Source: Inia geoffrensis (lineage: Eukaryota > Chordata > Mammalia > Artiodactyla > Iniidae). From it: a DNA stretch of 64,000 nucleotides. The notes below the pieces were generated by a model that was not told where the DNA came from, did no database searches, and worked only from the letters and a program-made list of their open reading frames with translations. This document shows positions 10,436-22,759 of this stretch, in pieces (positions within the stretch are counted from its first letter, which is position 1; each line of letters starts with the position of its first letter). The translations under genes and the position numbers were made by a program. The stretch covers positions 46,637,396-46,701,395 of the forward strand of contig CM070906.1 of NCBI GenBank assembly GCA_036417435.1. The letters run 5' to 3'.

Positions 10436-12590
10436 CATTGAAGGCTACATGTCTTGGCAACCAGAAGAGAGAATATATTCATGTAAATAAAGAAGAATGA
10501 GCCACTTATCAGGTCAAAAGAGCAGACCGAGGACTCAGAATCCAAACTCTTGATTCTCAACCTGCAGTAATGCTTTAATTATTATGTGTCAAAATTTGGA
10601 AATCAAACTGAAATGGACCCCATCGTCCCTTGAAAGGGAATGAAGACGCAGGATGAAAATGATCATTCATCAGTCTTTGTGAGGAGTCTCCGAAGAATCT
10701 CAGTATATAGGTAGTCATTGCCACATCCGTAAAGATCCACCGAAGAGTTACGTGGTTAATTGTCTGGTTACTCTGACCTGTGTGAATCAGGGAGAGTTTG
10801 AGTTCAGATACGTGGCTCTGTATGTGACACCAGGCTGGTTATTTTCTGTCATGACCTAGTAGAGGACAAATTAGCGACGAGGCTATCCTCCTGAGTTTAA
10901 TAGAGTGCGGGGCAAAGGCTGAAAATTGTGCTGCTCTTACAACTGGAATCCCCAGAGCCATATGCACCTTGAAGGAAAGAGAATCCTTGTGGTTTTAGCA
11001 ACAGACTCAGTAGGCATGACTGATACCAGTAGGAGTAGAGTGGGAATACTAGCCACTGTCTATTATAATCCCAGCAAATACGACCGTGATAAAGGAAAAT
11101 GGCTTGGTCATTCGTAACTGCCTTCCAGTGGGAGGAGAACATCTGAGAAACTGCTTTAGTTAAAAGTACCTGTTGCGTGATTACACTGGGCCTGGTGCCG
11201 AGGATACCACAGAGAATACGACAGAGTCCAGTTGCTACAGAGCTGTTTTGCCAAAGATGGTCACATACCTATTATTTATTGAAAGATCGGAATTGGAGAG
11301 GGCTGAGGCCACAGAACATCCACTGCAAAATAAAAGAATTCATGATCAGAGTTGAAAGTTAATTCTTTCCATGATACCAATCAATATTTATCCAGTTCTC
11401 AATTAATTACAAAGATGGTTTCCTTTTGTTTGAAAAGAATAGGCTTGGATTGGAACCCCTGAGAGTCCTTCGGGGAATCTGAAATTCAATGCAAAAATAC
11501 AGAGAAAGATTCAAATCGATGATGATTCCTAAACCATCTGGGAGCAGATCGCTGCTCCCAGCGATCTGGGAGCAGATCGCTCCCACGGGTGCAAACATTC
11601 GTTCTTAGGGGTGCGAACAAATCTTAGCTACTACAATGGTGGGTGGCACTCCAAAGCTCAACCCTATCCAGCAAAATCTCGTTCCTTTGAATCCATTTTT
11701 CTCTTTGGGTTTTCTTGTGTATGAGACGAGAGGCATTGACATTGAGTGCATGGAAGATACACAATATGCAGGATCAGTGCTACAAGCTATGGTGGCTTGA
11801 TGTTTCATTAGAGGACCTTCTCTCCATCATATGCTTGAACTCAAAGTCATAATGTGAGAGGTGGCCTCTGCTTACTTATGAGCTGTCCTTTTCTATCTTG
11901 TGGATTTTGCTTATGTTTGAGCCTCAGTGTGATGTGGGCATCGGGAATTCAGCATAAATAGGTTGTATTTTATTATTTAATTCTAAAAAAGTTATCTAGG
12001 AGATCAATAATCGCATCTAGTCCTAAAGAGAAAAAGTTGTTGACAATATCTAGATGAATATCTAGCAGCTGGTGAAGTTAGAAATCATTTTATGATATGA
12101 ATCAAAACTAGTAATTACTTAAAAATAAATGTTAAGAAAATCATTTAAATTTTCAATGGTTTTAGCAGTTTTGATAGATTTTTAAATATATCTATACATT
12201 GGTATTCTTATGAAGTAGCTGTATAAATTTTTATTGAATATGTAACTTGATACATTCCTATTTATTAAGTAACTGTATTACATTAAAAGTCATTCTGCAC
12301 ACTTAACCAAAATTTTAAATTAATTGCAGTAGCTTTTACAGTTAATTTTTAGCCTAAATATTTTTGTCATACTCACCCCTGCATCGAATAAAAAGAAAAA
12401 CCTTTTCACTTTCTTTTTCTATTTATAAAGTAGAGATATGCATGGAGTACATATCGATGGACACAGTATATCTGTGTATCAAAATTTCATAGGGGGGCCA
12501 TATGGAAACAAAATATCTAGAAAGGTTCTGTGGGCAGGAGAAGGGGAGGCAAGGATGAAAAGCAGTGGTTGAGAAACACTGCCCTAACCT
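10436..12590. other. intergenic, no supported gene
   Basis: The region is AT-rich toward the IFN-alpha promoter. It contains a compact palindromic cluster at 11536-11581 (listed separately). Small frames in 10897-11808 are not recognisable. Confidence 0.45.
11536..11581. repeat. small direct and inverted repeat cluster
   Basis: The 18-mer atctgggagcagatcgct occurs at 11536-11553 and again at 11564-11581. Between them gctcccag...ctgggagc forms an 8-bp stem with a 4-base loop (11554-11573). Overlapping it, agcgatct...agatcgct forms a second 8-bp stem (11560-11581). The two stems are mutually exclusive. Confidence 0.9.
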
Positions 12591-12604
12591 ATCTTGAGAG
12601 TGCA

Positions 12605-12680
12605 AAATGAAAACCAAAAACAGAAGTAGAAAGTAAAATGGAACATTCAGAAAATGGAAACGAATGGGTTTCCATTTAAG
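12605..12680 (+). promoter_or_regulatory. IFN-alpha virus-response element and TATA-like box
   Basis: A purine-rich run of IRF-type half sites (aatgaaaacc, cagaagtagaaagtaaaatgg, cagaaaatggaaacgaa) precedes a TATA-like catttaag at 12673-12680. This is the layout of mammalian IFN-alpha promoters, which are driven by IRF3/IRF7. The box reads CATTTAAG where I would expect TATTTAAG. Transcription probably starts near 12700, leaving a 5' leader of about 70 bases. Confidence 0.75.
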
Positions 12681-12774
12681 ACCCAGGCGTGAAGGAAGGT
12701 CTTCAGAGAACCTAGAGAGCAGGGTTCACAGAGTCCCCACCTCAGCCAGGCCGGCAGCATCTGCACGCTCCCCG

Positions 12775-13344
12775 ATGGCCCCAACCGTGTCCTTACTCCT
12801 GGCCCTGGTGCTGCTCAGCTGCATCTCCAACTGCTCTCTGGGCTGTGACCTGCCTCAGACCCACAGCCTGGCTAACACGAGGGCCCTGATGCTCCTGCAC
12901 CAAATGAGGAGAATCTCCCCCTTCTCCTGCCTGAAGGACAGAAATGACTTTGGATTCCCCCAGGAGGCGTTTGGAGGCAACCAGTTCCGGAAGGCTCAAG
13001 CCATCGCTGTGGTCCACGAGATGATCCAGCAGACCTTCCAGCTCTTCAGCACAGAGGGCTCGGCTGCCGCTTGGGATGAGACCCTCCTGGACAAGTTCTG
13101 CACTGCACTTTATCAGCAGCTCACTGACCTGCAAGCCTGTCTGATGCAGGAGGTGGGGCTGGAAGGGACTCCCCTGCTGAAGGAGGACTCCATCCTGGCT
13201 GTGAGGAAATACTTCCACAGAATCACTGTCTATCTGCAAGAGAAGAAGTACAGCCGTTGTGCCTGGGAGATCGTCAGAGCAGAAGTCATGAGATCCTTCT
13301 CTTCATCAACAAACTTGCAAGAAAGACTCAGGAGGAAGGAATGA
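12775..13344 (+). CDS. IFNA: interferon alpha
   Basis: Single-exon gene of 189 codons, the standard IFN-alpha length. The start is set at ATG 12775, the Met that begins [16 protein letters not shown]. An in-frame ATG at 12664 lies upstream of the TATA-like box and is not used. The 23-residue signal ends at SNCSLG. The mature chain of 166 residues begins CDLPQTHS. It carries Cys-1, Cys-29 ([11 protein letters not shown]), Cys-86 (KFCTAL), Cys-99 (LQACLMQ) and Cys-139 ([17 protein letters not shown]), giving the two canonical disulfides plus one extra Cys. No NxS/T site is seen in the mature chain. The protein is a secreted antiviral cytokine acting through IFNAR1/IFNAR2 and JAK-STAT. The IRF-rich promoter upstream and AU-rich 3' UTR fit a virus-induced gene. 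Which IFNA paralogue it is cannot be decided here. Confidence 0.97.
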   Translation: MAPTVSLLLALVLLSCISNCSLGCDLPQTHSLANTRALMLLHQMRRISPFSCLKDRNDFGFPQEAFGGNQFRKAQAIAVVHEMIQQTFQLFSTEGSAAAWDETLLDKFCTALYQQLTDLQACLMQEVGLEGTPLLKEDSILAVRKYFHRITVYLQEKKYSRCAWEIVRAEVMRSFSSSTNLQERLRRKE

Positions 13345-13524
13345 CACACACCTGGTTCAACACAGAAATGATTCTCACTGCCTAACAAGACCACACTTCC
13401 ACCTGTGCTGCCATGTCAAAGACTCTCATTTCTGCTCTCCTCATGCCCTGAATTGAATCAATCTGTCAAATGTTTTCAGGAATATTAAGCAACATCATGT
13501 TCAACTCTGCAGGCAGTAGTTCCT

Positions 13525-13700
13525 TACAGATGATTTATTTATCTATTTAAAAATTTATTTATTTTACTATTTATAAAGTTTTAACTTATTTTTTGTTTGT
13601 ATAATATTATGTGCACCTTTAAATTGTGTTTAAGAGAAAAAAACACTTTCTTTGTATTTAGTCTATTTATTTTTTTGTTTTGTGCATTAAATAAATTTTC
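13525..13700 (+). promoter_or_regulatory. AU-rich 3' UTR and poly-A signal of IFN-alpha
   Basis: Repeated ATTTA motifs lie between 13530 and 13575 (gatttatttatctattta; aatttatttatttta) and again near 13668. AATAAA at 13690-13695 is the likely polyadenylation signal. AU-rich elements of this kind promote rapid mRNA decay. Confidence 0.8.
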
Positions 13701-13739
13701 ACCATAGAAAAAATTTTATATTTGTTTTTTCTTAAAAAA

Positions 13740-14240
13740 GAAACACCGAGTCTGAACGTGCAACCTGATTAAAGAGTGGTGGAATTCATTTACATCATTA
13801 TTTAAATGATATGATACACTAGTTAGAGTCATTATGATACTCTAATTAGAAGTAAATATAAACATCGTCTAAGCCAGGTTGTATGTTGCCCTCAGGATAT
13901 AGTGGTGACCATGATGAATGTCCTGTGATTTTCTCCTCTGATTTTGTTAACCAGGTTATAATAGCCTTATAAAGTGAATTGATTAACTTTCCATCTTTTC
14001 CATGTCCTATTAAAATAGGAACTAAACATGTTTTACTGAATAGTTTTATGACATAATTTCCCACTTTGCTCTCTCTTCAAGACACTTCAGTGAGGACCTA
14101 TATTGCTCTTTAAAGACTTTTGATAGTGAATTTCTATTTCTTCTGGACAGCACACCATGCTTAAAAGAGTCTAAGAAGATCCTCATGCACTGGAGCTGAA
14201 CTTGCCTAAAACAGTATCTAAGTTTTATCAAAACAAATTG
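13740..14240. other. intergenic, nothing recognised
   Basis: AT-rich, with no gene or repeat supported. Confidence 0.4.
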
Positions 14241-14249
14241 TATTCTATT

Positions 14250-14345
14250 TCTTTTTTGAATTTTATTTTATTTATTTTTTATACAGCAGGTTCTTATTAG
14301 TTATCTATTTTATATGTATTAGTGTATATATGTCAATCCCAATCT
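14250..14345 (-). repeat. short L1 3'-end fragment
   Basis: On the plus strand it reads 'ttatacagcaggttcttattagttatctattttata...gtcaatcccaatct', the reverse of an L1 3' UTR end. Only about 95 bases survive, as expected of a severely 5'-truncated insertion. Confidence 0.75.
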
Positions 14346-15035
14346 GTATTCTATTTTGATTTTTATTTTCCTCCCTTTGTTTACATTGCCTAGCAATGTG
14401 CTCAGGAATATGTCAGGTGCTTGAATTCTTGTCAGGAGAACTTATGAAATGAACCCTCAGCAAACAGTGCTGAAACAACCCCTTGCAATTTGATGGTCAG
14501 AAGCTCATCAAACCACATATTCCTAGCATAGCATTTATTCAATCAACAATACTTAAATTCCTACCATGGGCTGGGTGTTGTGATAACGTCTGGGCATACG
14601 AAATTCAGACTTAAAAGTCTAATGTGCTGGAGGAGACAAAAATTAGCTATCAGTTACACAACAGAATGATAAGTGTTCTAATGGAAGCACTGTATTTGCA
14701 AAGCAAATGCATAGGCCTGGAGCCGCATTGTAAAATGGAGAGACATTATCAAAGAATGGGTAGTTTAGGACTGATAGATGGATATAGAAAGACACTTAAA
14801 GAACTGGACAATGAGAAAAGGGCCAGAGACACTGTGCAGGCCATTTGGAAGCAAGAGCTAAATCAAAGTGTTGACAAAATTGGACATTTTTAAAAAATAA
14901 GAAATAAAAAATAAAGGCTAGGAACAAGACCAAGTTTTCCTCCCTACCAGGGATCTTGAAATGAGAGATGGGAAAGTTACACCAGGCCTTGAATGCTCCT
15001 GCTGAAACTTGGAGACCAGGATGGTATTGTTAAAT
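14346..15035. other. intergenic, nothing recognised
   Basis: An 89-codon frame (14624-14893) has no recognisable product and is judged fortuitous. Confidence 0.4.
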
Positions 15036-15039
15036 TTGG

Positions 15040-15200
15040 TACCAGAGGTAGGGAGAACTGGGTCCAGTTTCCTTAGCTGTTAAACTGAGATCATCATAAA
15101 ACCACTTCATAAAACTGTGGTGAGGATTAATTGCTTTAATTTATGTAAGGTGCTCAGAATGGTACCAGGCAGTTACTAAGTGCTCCTTACTTACTAGCTC
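15040..15200 (+). repeat. MIR SINE fragment
   Basis: It shows the MIR core and tail pattern: cagtttccttagctgttaaa, 'gtgaggattaattgc', then 'ggtgctcagaatggtaccaggc'. The copy is ancient and degenerate. Confidence 0.65.
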
Positions 15201-16950
15201 TTCTATTTGAACCTGGTTAGAAGATTAGTTCCTGATGTTCTGGGTCTGTGGTCAGGAAGATGAGGCAGTTCCAAGAGAGCTGTTCAGGAGGCTTTTTAGT
15301 GCCAGGTCAACCACTGGACAAGGGAGAGGAGAAATAGCTATTCACTGGGATGACTGGGCCAAGTGCGTTGCAACAAATATCCCAGAGTTCCAGACAGAAG
15401 CATTCATACTTGGCTCACATGCCAGCTGTCTACAAGGACGCTCCTTCCTCCACTGGTTTCTTGCTTATCCCTTGAGTTTAGGAGCTAAAAGTTCCCATCA
15501 GAATGACACAGGCATCTTGCAGGCAGTCGGAGGGATCCTCTGCTCTGTGCACTCAACTCAGCCAAGAAGCTAGGCCAGAGGGGAATCCCAGCCTCAATCT
15601 CCAAATCCAGTTTGGCAACTTGCATTTAGTTTCCTTCACTTGTTGCCTCAAGTTCGTTGCTATTTTTGCATTCCCCGGTTCATTACGCAATCCCTGAAGA
15701 TGAAAGAAAGTTAAAGTTACTTGTAAGTTTGAACTATGTAGAGGGTTTTGCTTTCGCTCTTTCACTTTAAAGAAGATTCAGAAACTGCTTCAGAGACAGG
15801 AAACTCACACAGAACACATACAGTAAGACGTGCCCACGTGTTAGCAGAGGGAAGGCAGCTGATGCTTGCTCAGCAGCTGCTGGAAATGTGTTGCGCATTT
15901 AATTCTCTTCTCAACCTTAGGCTGGCCTGGCTCAATCCACCCCTGAGAGTGATTGTAAGAATCAAGTAAGTCCAGCTCAGAGAATGGCCTGGTATTTGAA
16001 GGGAAAAGTAAATCCAGGCTTGATGCAGATGGGGGCATGTTCAGAGAGGACCGATCCGGAGTGTCCAGCAGCAGCAGGGTCCTGGCATCAAACAGTGAGA
16101 CACACGGGATGGGCAGCTCCTGCGTGTTCCTGGGCCATCAACCTCTTGATGGGAGCATTCTGAGGGTGACGGGGGGTGCAGAGTGTAGGATCCTCTCGTT
16201 GTGCACGTGCTGGGGGAGTTTGCTAGAACTAGGCAGGGCCCCGAGCCAAGTAGCCTCGTCCCAGTTGCATGCTGAAGTGACCAGGACAAAAACTGTGGAA
16301 TGAGTCTAGTCAAAGGCCTGTGACAAGACATCCAGGGTGTGAGAAAGGGGAAGAGAGAAGAGGCTGAAACCAGTGGCACTTAGATCTTATCTGCATATTC
16401 AACTTCTTCACACCAGGTTGGAGGCCTGAAGGTGGAGGTCTGTGCGTCACCAGCTGTTGGCTGTGGATACAGGGAAGCCCCAGCCTGGGCAGAATCAGCC
16501 TTGTGTGCTGAGTGAGGGTGACAGCGAGGCCGCAGGTGGAAGACTGGGAAGACAGACTCTTCCCTCAGGCTGGATACGGACTTCTCCATCGTGGTCCCTA
16601 AGTTTCACAGGAACTCTCTAGGCCGCGGAGCAAAATTTCTCCAGTGAAATTAGGACTCTTGGTGAGATTACCGCTGATGAGTGTGGAGAGTATTGTTTTG
16701 GAACCAAGCTCTTCCTCCTCTCCTGTGTCCTCATTACCTCCCAGCCTCAGCCTTTTTTAATGGACTTTACTACTCCAAATGTAATTTCACACCACAGTTG
16801 CTACCCAAGGTCAGGAAAAAGCGTCACATTTGTTATCCTGTGATTTGAATACAACAACCAATAAAGAAAAAGATGAATGTTATTGTGAACCCATAATACT
16901 CATCTTTAGTTAACCACCCAAATAGGTACTTGTAAATATTATCAACATCA
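15201..16950. other. intergenic, moderately GC-rich, no supported gene
   Basis: Several short frames on both strands (for example 16041-16379 minus and 16380-16589 minus) look like composition effects. The 16030-16640 block is GC-richer than its surroundings and could be an unidentified old repeat, but I cannot assign it. Confidence 0.4.
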
Positions 16951-16954
16951 GCAG

Positions 16955-17420
16955 TTTGCAAATGTTTTGGTCTCAAGACCCACTGATACTCTGAAAATTA
17001 TTGAGACCTCAAAGAGATTGTATTTATGCAGGTTATATTCATTGGTATTTACCGTGTTAGAAATGAAAACTGAGAATGTTTTAAATATTTATTCTTTTAA
17101 AAATAACAAAAACCCATTATATCTTAACATAAAAACACACTTTTATGAAAAATAACTGCAGTTTCCAAAATAAAAAAAAAATTAACAAAAAAGTCTTAAA
17201 GTTCTGCAAATCTCTTGAATGCCTGGCTTAATAGAAGGCAGCTGGGTTCTCATATCTGCACTGCATTCAATATGTTGTGATACATCGCTCTGATTCAAGT
17301 CTGAAGGAAGTCCAGTCTCACACAGACATGCAGCTGGAAAATGGATGATCTTGAAGACCCCAGAAAGAGTATCTGGGAACCCCTGGGGTCCTCAGACCAC
17401 ACTTTGAGAGCCACTCATAT
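16955..17420 (+). repeat. ancient interspersed repeat, possibly a DNA transposon
   Basis: The passage 'tctcaagacccactgatactctgaaaattattgagacctcaaagag', followed by 'aaaataactgcagtttccaaaataaa' and 'cttaatagaaggcagctgggttctcatatct', matches a family I know to be dispersed in placental genomes. I suspect a non-autonomous DNA transposon but cannot name it. Confidence 0.5.
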
Positions 17421-17639
17421 ACATTTATCATACCCGATTGAAAGGATACTTACTGCCTAGAGTGAGTTTGAATTTCTGTTCATCTTCTTCTTATTGTCCA
17501 ATTCTGCTTATTTTCATTATAATTTAGACAAGTAAGAAGTATGGGAAAACATTATACTCTTGTGGTCACTATTGTTCAGAATTATCAGCTAAATGATTTA
17601 GATAAGAGTAAGTATACATGCACAGCTTTGATTGTTGTT

Positions 17640-18420
17640 TACTAACCTCTTTTATTATTAAGTATAACAATCATACACAAAAGTGCACAGAACAGTAGCA
17701 CAAATTTTAGAATAATTAAAGCAAATACTCATTTAACTACCAACCAATTAAAACAGTAAGATTTTGCAACATTCTGGAAGCCTCACCACCGATCACAATC
17801 CTGTGTACCCCTTCATGGACATAACTCCTACCCTGCTCATTGCAGGTGAACACTATCCTGAATTTTATGGTAATCATTTCCTCACTTTTCTTTATAATTT
17901 TACCCTAAAAATACAGTCTACTTTTGCCTATTTTTAAATTTTATATAAATGGAATATGTATGCTTTGGAGTTGAGTTTCTTTCACTCACCACAGTGTTTG
18001 TGAGATTTATCCCTGTTTGTGCATACAGTTGTGGTTCTTACTTTTCATTGTTATTAACAACCCTATTATAAGCACAGATAACAACATATTTATCCATACA
18101 ATTTTAAGGGATATTTGGGCTGTTTCTAGTTTGGGACTATTATGAATAATGCTGTTATGAATATTCTTTACTTATATCCTGATGCATATTTACATGATTT
18201 TTTTCCAGGGTAAGTGCTAAGAGTTGACTTACTGGGTCATAGGCCATGCATATTTTCAACTTTGGTAGATAATAATTTTTAAGTAGTTGTACAAATTTAC
18301 ACACCAAACAGCAGTTGCTCCATATGGTCATCACACTTGAGATTTTCAGTCCTTTAATTTTTTTACTTGCAGGAAATGTATTTTTTTATCTAAAAATTTG
18401 AAAAATAACCAAAAACATTT
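17640..18420 (-). repeat. old L1-like fragment
   Basis: In plus orientation it carries the reverse of old L1 3' sequence: 'gttgtgg...tcattgttattaacaacc', 'gggctgtttctagtttgggactattatgaataatgctg' and 'gacttactgggtcatagg'. It is highly diverged and the ends are approximate. Confidence 0.55.
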
Positions 18421-19230
18421 AGACATAGTGTTTGCAAAGTTGGTTGGATAAAAAAACAAAATTAGTTATGTTCGTGTGTGTGTATGAAAATGTAATGAAA
18501 CATTAGTCCATTAAAAATTAGAAAATGTAATGAAAAAATCATTTCATTCATACTTGCAACAATAATAAAGCATAAATATGTTGAAATAAACCTCAGAAAG
18601 ACTGTGCAAGATATATAATCAAGCCAGCAGCAAAACTTTACTGAGAGACATTTTTAAAATAGTCCAATGAAATGGCAATATTTGCTTTTTTTTTCTTTAT
18701 GAAGTGGTTAAGAAATGTTTGCTAAATAAATATTTGTTCACTAAATGAATGTGTGTCTTTCAGGAGGAGGCTGGCCTTGGCAGTCTCCTATTGCAGACTC
18801 TAATTTCCCTTCTCACTGATGCTCACTGCCTCATCACGTGCTTACATGTCCGTCACTCACTTACGAGAAGAATAAGTTGAGGAAGTTGCTTAATCCTTAT
18901 TGATGGTCAAGGTGAAAAAAAAAAACACAACCTCAGTGTAAGAGAAAAAAAAGTTATATTTTTCATTGGCTTCTGGCCATCTTATTTGAATCAAAAATTC
19001 ATCTATAAACTTGTACTTAGAGGCCCAAGGTGAAGATAACTTGCCCTGTCAATGCTAGTTTTTTAAAAAATTAAAGTCCGCACTTTATTCAGATCTCCTT
19101 AGTGTTTACCTAATGTTCTTTTTCTGTTCTGAGATGTCATTTAGAATATGCCACATTACCTTTAATTACTATGTCTCCTTAGGCTCCTCCTGGCTATGAC
19201 AGTTTCTCAATAGTAAACGTTTTATGTTAT
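18421..19230. other. intergenic, nothing recognised
   Basis: AT-rich, with no supported feature. Confidence 0.4.
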
Positions 19231-19242
19231 TGTCAATGGTAT

Positions 19243-19588
19243 CATTTTAATTTTATTTTCTATTTTAAAATATTTATTTATTTATTTATGGCTGCATTGG
19301 GTCTTCGTTGCTGCATGCAGGCTTTCTCTAGTTGTGGCAAGCAGGGCTACTCTTCGTTGCAGTGCATGGGCTTCTCATTGCGGTGGCTTCTACTGTTGCG
19401 GAGCATGGGCTCTAGGTGCACGGGCTTCAGTAGTTGTGGCTCGTGGGCTCTAGAACAAAATCTCAGTAGTTTTGGTGCACGGGCTTAGTTGCTCCATGGC
19501 ATGTGGGATCTTCCCGGACCAGGGCTCGAACCCCTGTCCCCTGCATTGGCAGGCGGATTCTTAACCACTGTGCCACCAGTAAAGTCCT
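19243..19588 (-). repeat. CHR SINE, long form, minus orientation
   Basis: The reversed CHR element begins with an (ATTT) tail near 19271 and ends at the reversed head 'accagtaaagtcc'. The target-site duplication tgtcaatggtat occurs at 19231-19242 and 19589-19600. The repeated 'ctagttgtggc / cagtagttgtggc' body marks the long form. Confidence 0.93.
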
Positions 19589-19789
19589 GTCAATGGTATT
19601 GGTATCATTTTTAAATGTAATTTTCCAATTTTTTATTGCTAGTATAAAAAGAGGTGATTGATTTTTAATATTGATCTTATTTTCAATGACATTGCTAAAT
19701 TCATTTTTAAATTTTAATAGTTTATGTATTCTTTTGTAGTTTGTATGTACACAAGTACATCATCTGTAGATAATGAAAAAAAATCTGAG

Positions 19790-20640
19790 ACAGTCAGCAA
19801 GAGATTTGACTAGGCCCCTCATGAAGAAAATAGCCAAATGATCAATAAGCATATGAAAATGTGCTGAACCTTGTTAATAATCAGGGAATACAAATTAAAA
19901 CTGTAATGCAATATCACTATGCATAACTAGAAAGGCCAAAGTTAAGCAGACTGGCAATACCAAGTGTTGGCAAGAGTGTAATGCAACTGACATCCCATAC
20001 ATTGATAGTGAGAATATACATTGGTACAAATATTTGGAAAATATGTTTGTTATTAACTGCTAAATATGAACATATGCATATTCTATGACCCATTTACTTT
20101 ATCCTAGGCATATAGCCAACAGAAGGCTGTACAAATGTGCACCGAAAAATACAAACAAGGTTTTTCATAGCAAAATTAATTATAATGACAAAATCAGGAG
20201 GAAAAAATTCCAAATGTTTATCAGTAGTGGAAAAGATAAAACACTGTGGCATTTCCACACGGATATGACACATTCTTGCAAATTAATGAACTATAACTGC
20301 ACACAAAAACACAGATGAATCTCGCAGACATACTATTGAGTGAAAGAAGTCGTTCATACAAAGTTCCAAAACAGGCAGAATCTAGGCTGTTAAAAGGCAG
20401 TAGTGATGCTGGGGGAGGAGCTTAGTGATGGGGGAGGACAGAGGGGTACTGGAATGTGATGGGGGAGGGGAAAAGGGCCAGGTAGTGTTTATGTCTGTTG
20501 GTAGTGTTTATGTCTTCACTTAGTTTGTGGTTTCAAAGGTGTGCAGAAGTTTATATTTTATGATTTGTTTATTGTATACTTGACATTTGTGCATGACTTT
20601 CTATGTATATTATGTAAACTTTTTTTTTTCAGAAGGAGGA
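19790..20640 (+). repeat. old L1 3' fragment
   Basis: It follows the end of L1 ORF2 and the 3' UTR: 'gacttggcccctcatgaagaaaat' type wording, 'aaattaaaactgtaatgcaatatcact', 'ttggcaagagtgtaatgcaactgac' and 'atgaatctcgcagacatactattgagtgaaagaag'. Frames are broken throughout. Confidence 0.8.
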
Positions 20641-21715
20641 ATGGGGAATTCTCCCCTTATGTATCAAACACTCTCTTAATATACACGTTGTTGCCCCTTC
20701 CAAGATATCCCTGAAAGATTGTTTTTTGCCTTAATTTCTGTTTTGCCACTGCTCACGAACTTCTCGCTAACTCTTCATCTTGTCTAATTTATCATCTTTT
20801 ATAGGGCTGTTTTTGTTGAAAAAGTATTTGAAGAGATGAGGAAGAGAGAAGACAACTGTAATTTTGACTTCTAGAGACATAGTTTTCCTCCATAGATAAC
20901 TGTATCAAAAAAGAGAAGGAAACTCTTTCTGTCTCTGAGGTTTATAGCAAAGCAGTTCCAAATTCAAAAGATTTCAAATGGCTAGAAACATCATTCAAGT
21001 TTTACTTTCTAAATGTCACTCTGCCTCTCTGAAAAACCTCATTAACCAGAAGAAACTGATACAGGGACTGGAAGTAGTTCTCTGGACCGCAGAAAGCTGG
21101 TAGGAGAGAATGCACAAAGAAAAGTCTCCACAGAGGGAGGAAGTGAAAAACGGCTTCCAACAACAGAGGACAAGATGAAAGAAAAGGGCCAGCACATTCA
21201 TTCTTGCATTGCAGGTATACATTAGGCCAGTCTAAAAAATAGATCTCCCTGACAGAGATAAGGCTATATGAATTTTCCTGGTTATTTTGAAGAAACTCAA
21301 ATAAATTAGGGGAAATGAAAGAAACATACAAACAGAAAAATGGTGTCTTCCAAAGGAACAGATTTTAACCCATTCATAAGTGGACTTCTGCAGTGAGTAT
21401 CACCCGATCCTCAGGAGAAACTTCATAAAGGCAATTGGAAGGGAAGTATTAGGAAGCACCTCATGAACACAACAGCAGAAATTGGAAAGACGACAAAGGG
21501 AAGAAACCAGAAAAAAAAATTCCTTTTTTATAATTCTGTATCCACCCCCTTCTTCCAGTTCCTTAGCTATCACCTTTATTTTCAGCCTCTACAGCCATGA
21601 GAGCCCCTGGGTGGGACTTTTCCCTGCTTCAGTTCACCTCCAACATTTCTGCCTATTTTTCTGCCCAGAGCAAAACATAGTGCCCTCTATGCCCGAAGAC
21701 CTCTTGAATTAAGTA
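20641..21715. other. intergenic, no supported gene
   Basis: A minus-strand frame (21002-21331) was considered but has no recognisable product or signal. Confidence 0.4.
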
Positions 21716-22160
21716 CAAACGCCGCATTCTGGTATTCAAGAGCCTCCACAATACATCTCGAGCTGATTTTTCCACCCTCAATCCCCTTGACTCTTAGCAC
21801 AGAGCTTGTCCACAATTTGAAGCTCCTTCTATGTGCTCCCTGCAAACTAGTCCGTTCTCCTGGCTCTGTTCGTGCTACTCCCTCTGTCTTCAGCTGTGCT
21901 GTCCACCATGGTAGCCATCAACCACATGTGGTCAACTGAGCACTTGACTAGTCCCAACTAAGCTGTACTATGACTGTAAAAGTAGTTCACCCGGGCTGAA
22001 GGCAGTGTGAAAAAGAAGAATGTAACTATCTCATTGATAATTTTATATTGGTACATGTTGAAATGAAAATATTTGGAATATATGGTGATAAATAAAATAT
22101 ACAGTTAAAATTAACTTCACTTGTTTCTTTTTACTCTTTTGATGTGGCTACTAGAAAATT
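21716..22160 (+). repeat. L2-like LINE fragment
   Basis: 'tattcaagagcctccacaatac', then 'tctatgtgctccctgc' and 'tggctctgttcgtgctactccctctg', is typical of L2 3' regions in mammals. A similar stretch resumes after the SINE at 22550-22690 ('cctccaccatactgcctacacc'). The family call is tentative. Confidence 0.45.
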
Positions 22161-22177
22161 TTTAATTGCATGTATGG

Positions 22178-22525
22178 GGGCTTCCCTGGTGGCACAGTGG
22201 TGAAGAATCCGCCTGCCAATGTAGGAGACACGGGTGTGAGCCCTGGTCCGGGAAGATCCCACATGCCGCAGAGCAACTAAGCCCGTGCACCACAACTATG
22301 GAGCCTGAGCTCTAGAGCCCACGTGCCACAACTACTGAGCCCACATGCCACAACTACTGAAGCCCATGTGCCTAGAGCCCATGCTCCGCAACAAGAGAAG
22401 CCATCGCAATGAGAAGCCCGTGCACCACAATGAAGAGTAACCCCCGCTCGCCACAACTAGAGAAAACCCACACGCAGCAGCAACGAAGACCCAACACAGC
22501 CAAAAATAAATAAATAAATAAATAA
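22178..22525 (+). repeat. CHR SINE, long form
   Basis: It starts ggggcttccctggtggcaca and ends in an (AAAT) tail. The target-site duplication attgcatgtatgg (22165-22177) / attgcgtatatgg (22526-22538) differs at two positions. An internal duplication of the 'cacaactactgagccc' unit is visible. Confidence 0.94.
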
Positions 22526-22759
22526 ATTGCGTATATGGCTCGCATTATATATCTTCTGGGCAGCACTGATCTAGAGCGACCTCCACCATACTGCCTACAC
22601 CATGGCCACCATTTCTTAAGTTGCACTGCTTGCCTCCCCAATTATAGCTGATAAGGTCCTCCCCATCAACTATAATTCCTTTTTCCTTTGAGAGTTAGCG
22701 TTGCCACCATGGTTTGTACCATGTATCTGTATGAAGGCACTGTCCGTGGTCTACTTCAT

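Noticed and set aside
12664..12774. In-frame upstream ATG extending the IFN-alpha frame by 37 codons
   Set aside because: It lies before the TATA-like box and the likely transcription start, has no signal-peptide character, and the 189-codon form matches the family.
16030..16640. GC-richer block as a possible further interferon pseudogene
   Set aside because: Neither strand shows CLKD, CAWE or other interferon landmarks.
22372..22641. Minus-strand frames with LFLAVLGLRCC-type repeats here and at 23446-23801
   Set aside because: They are translations of CHR SINEs, not proteins.
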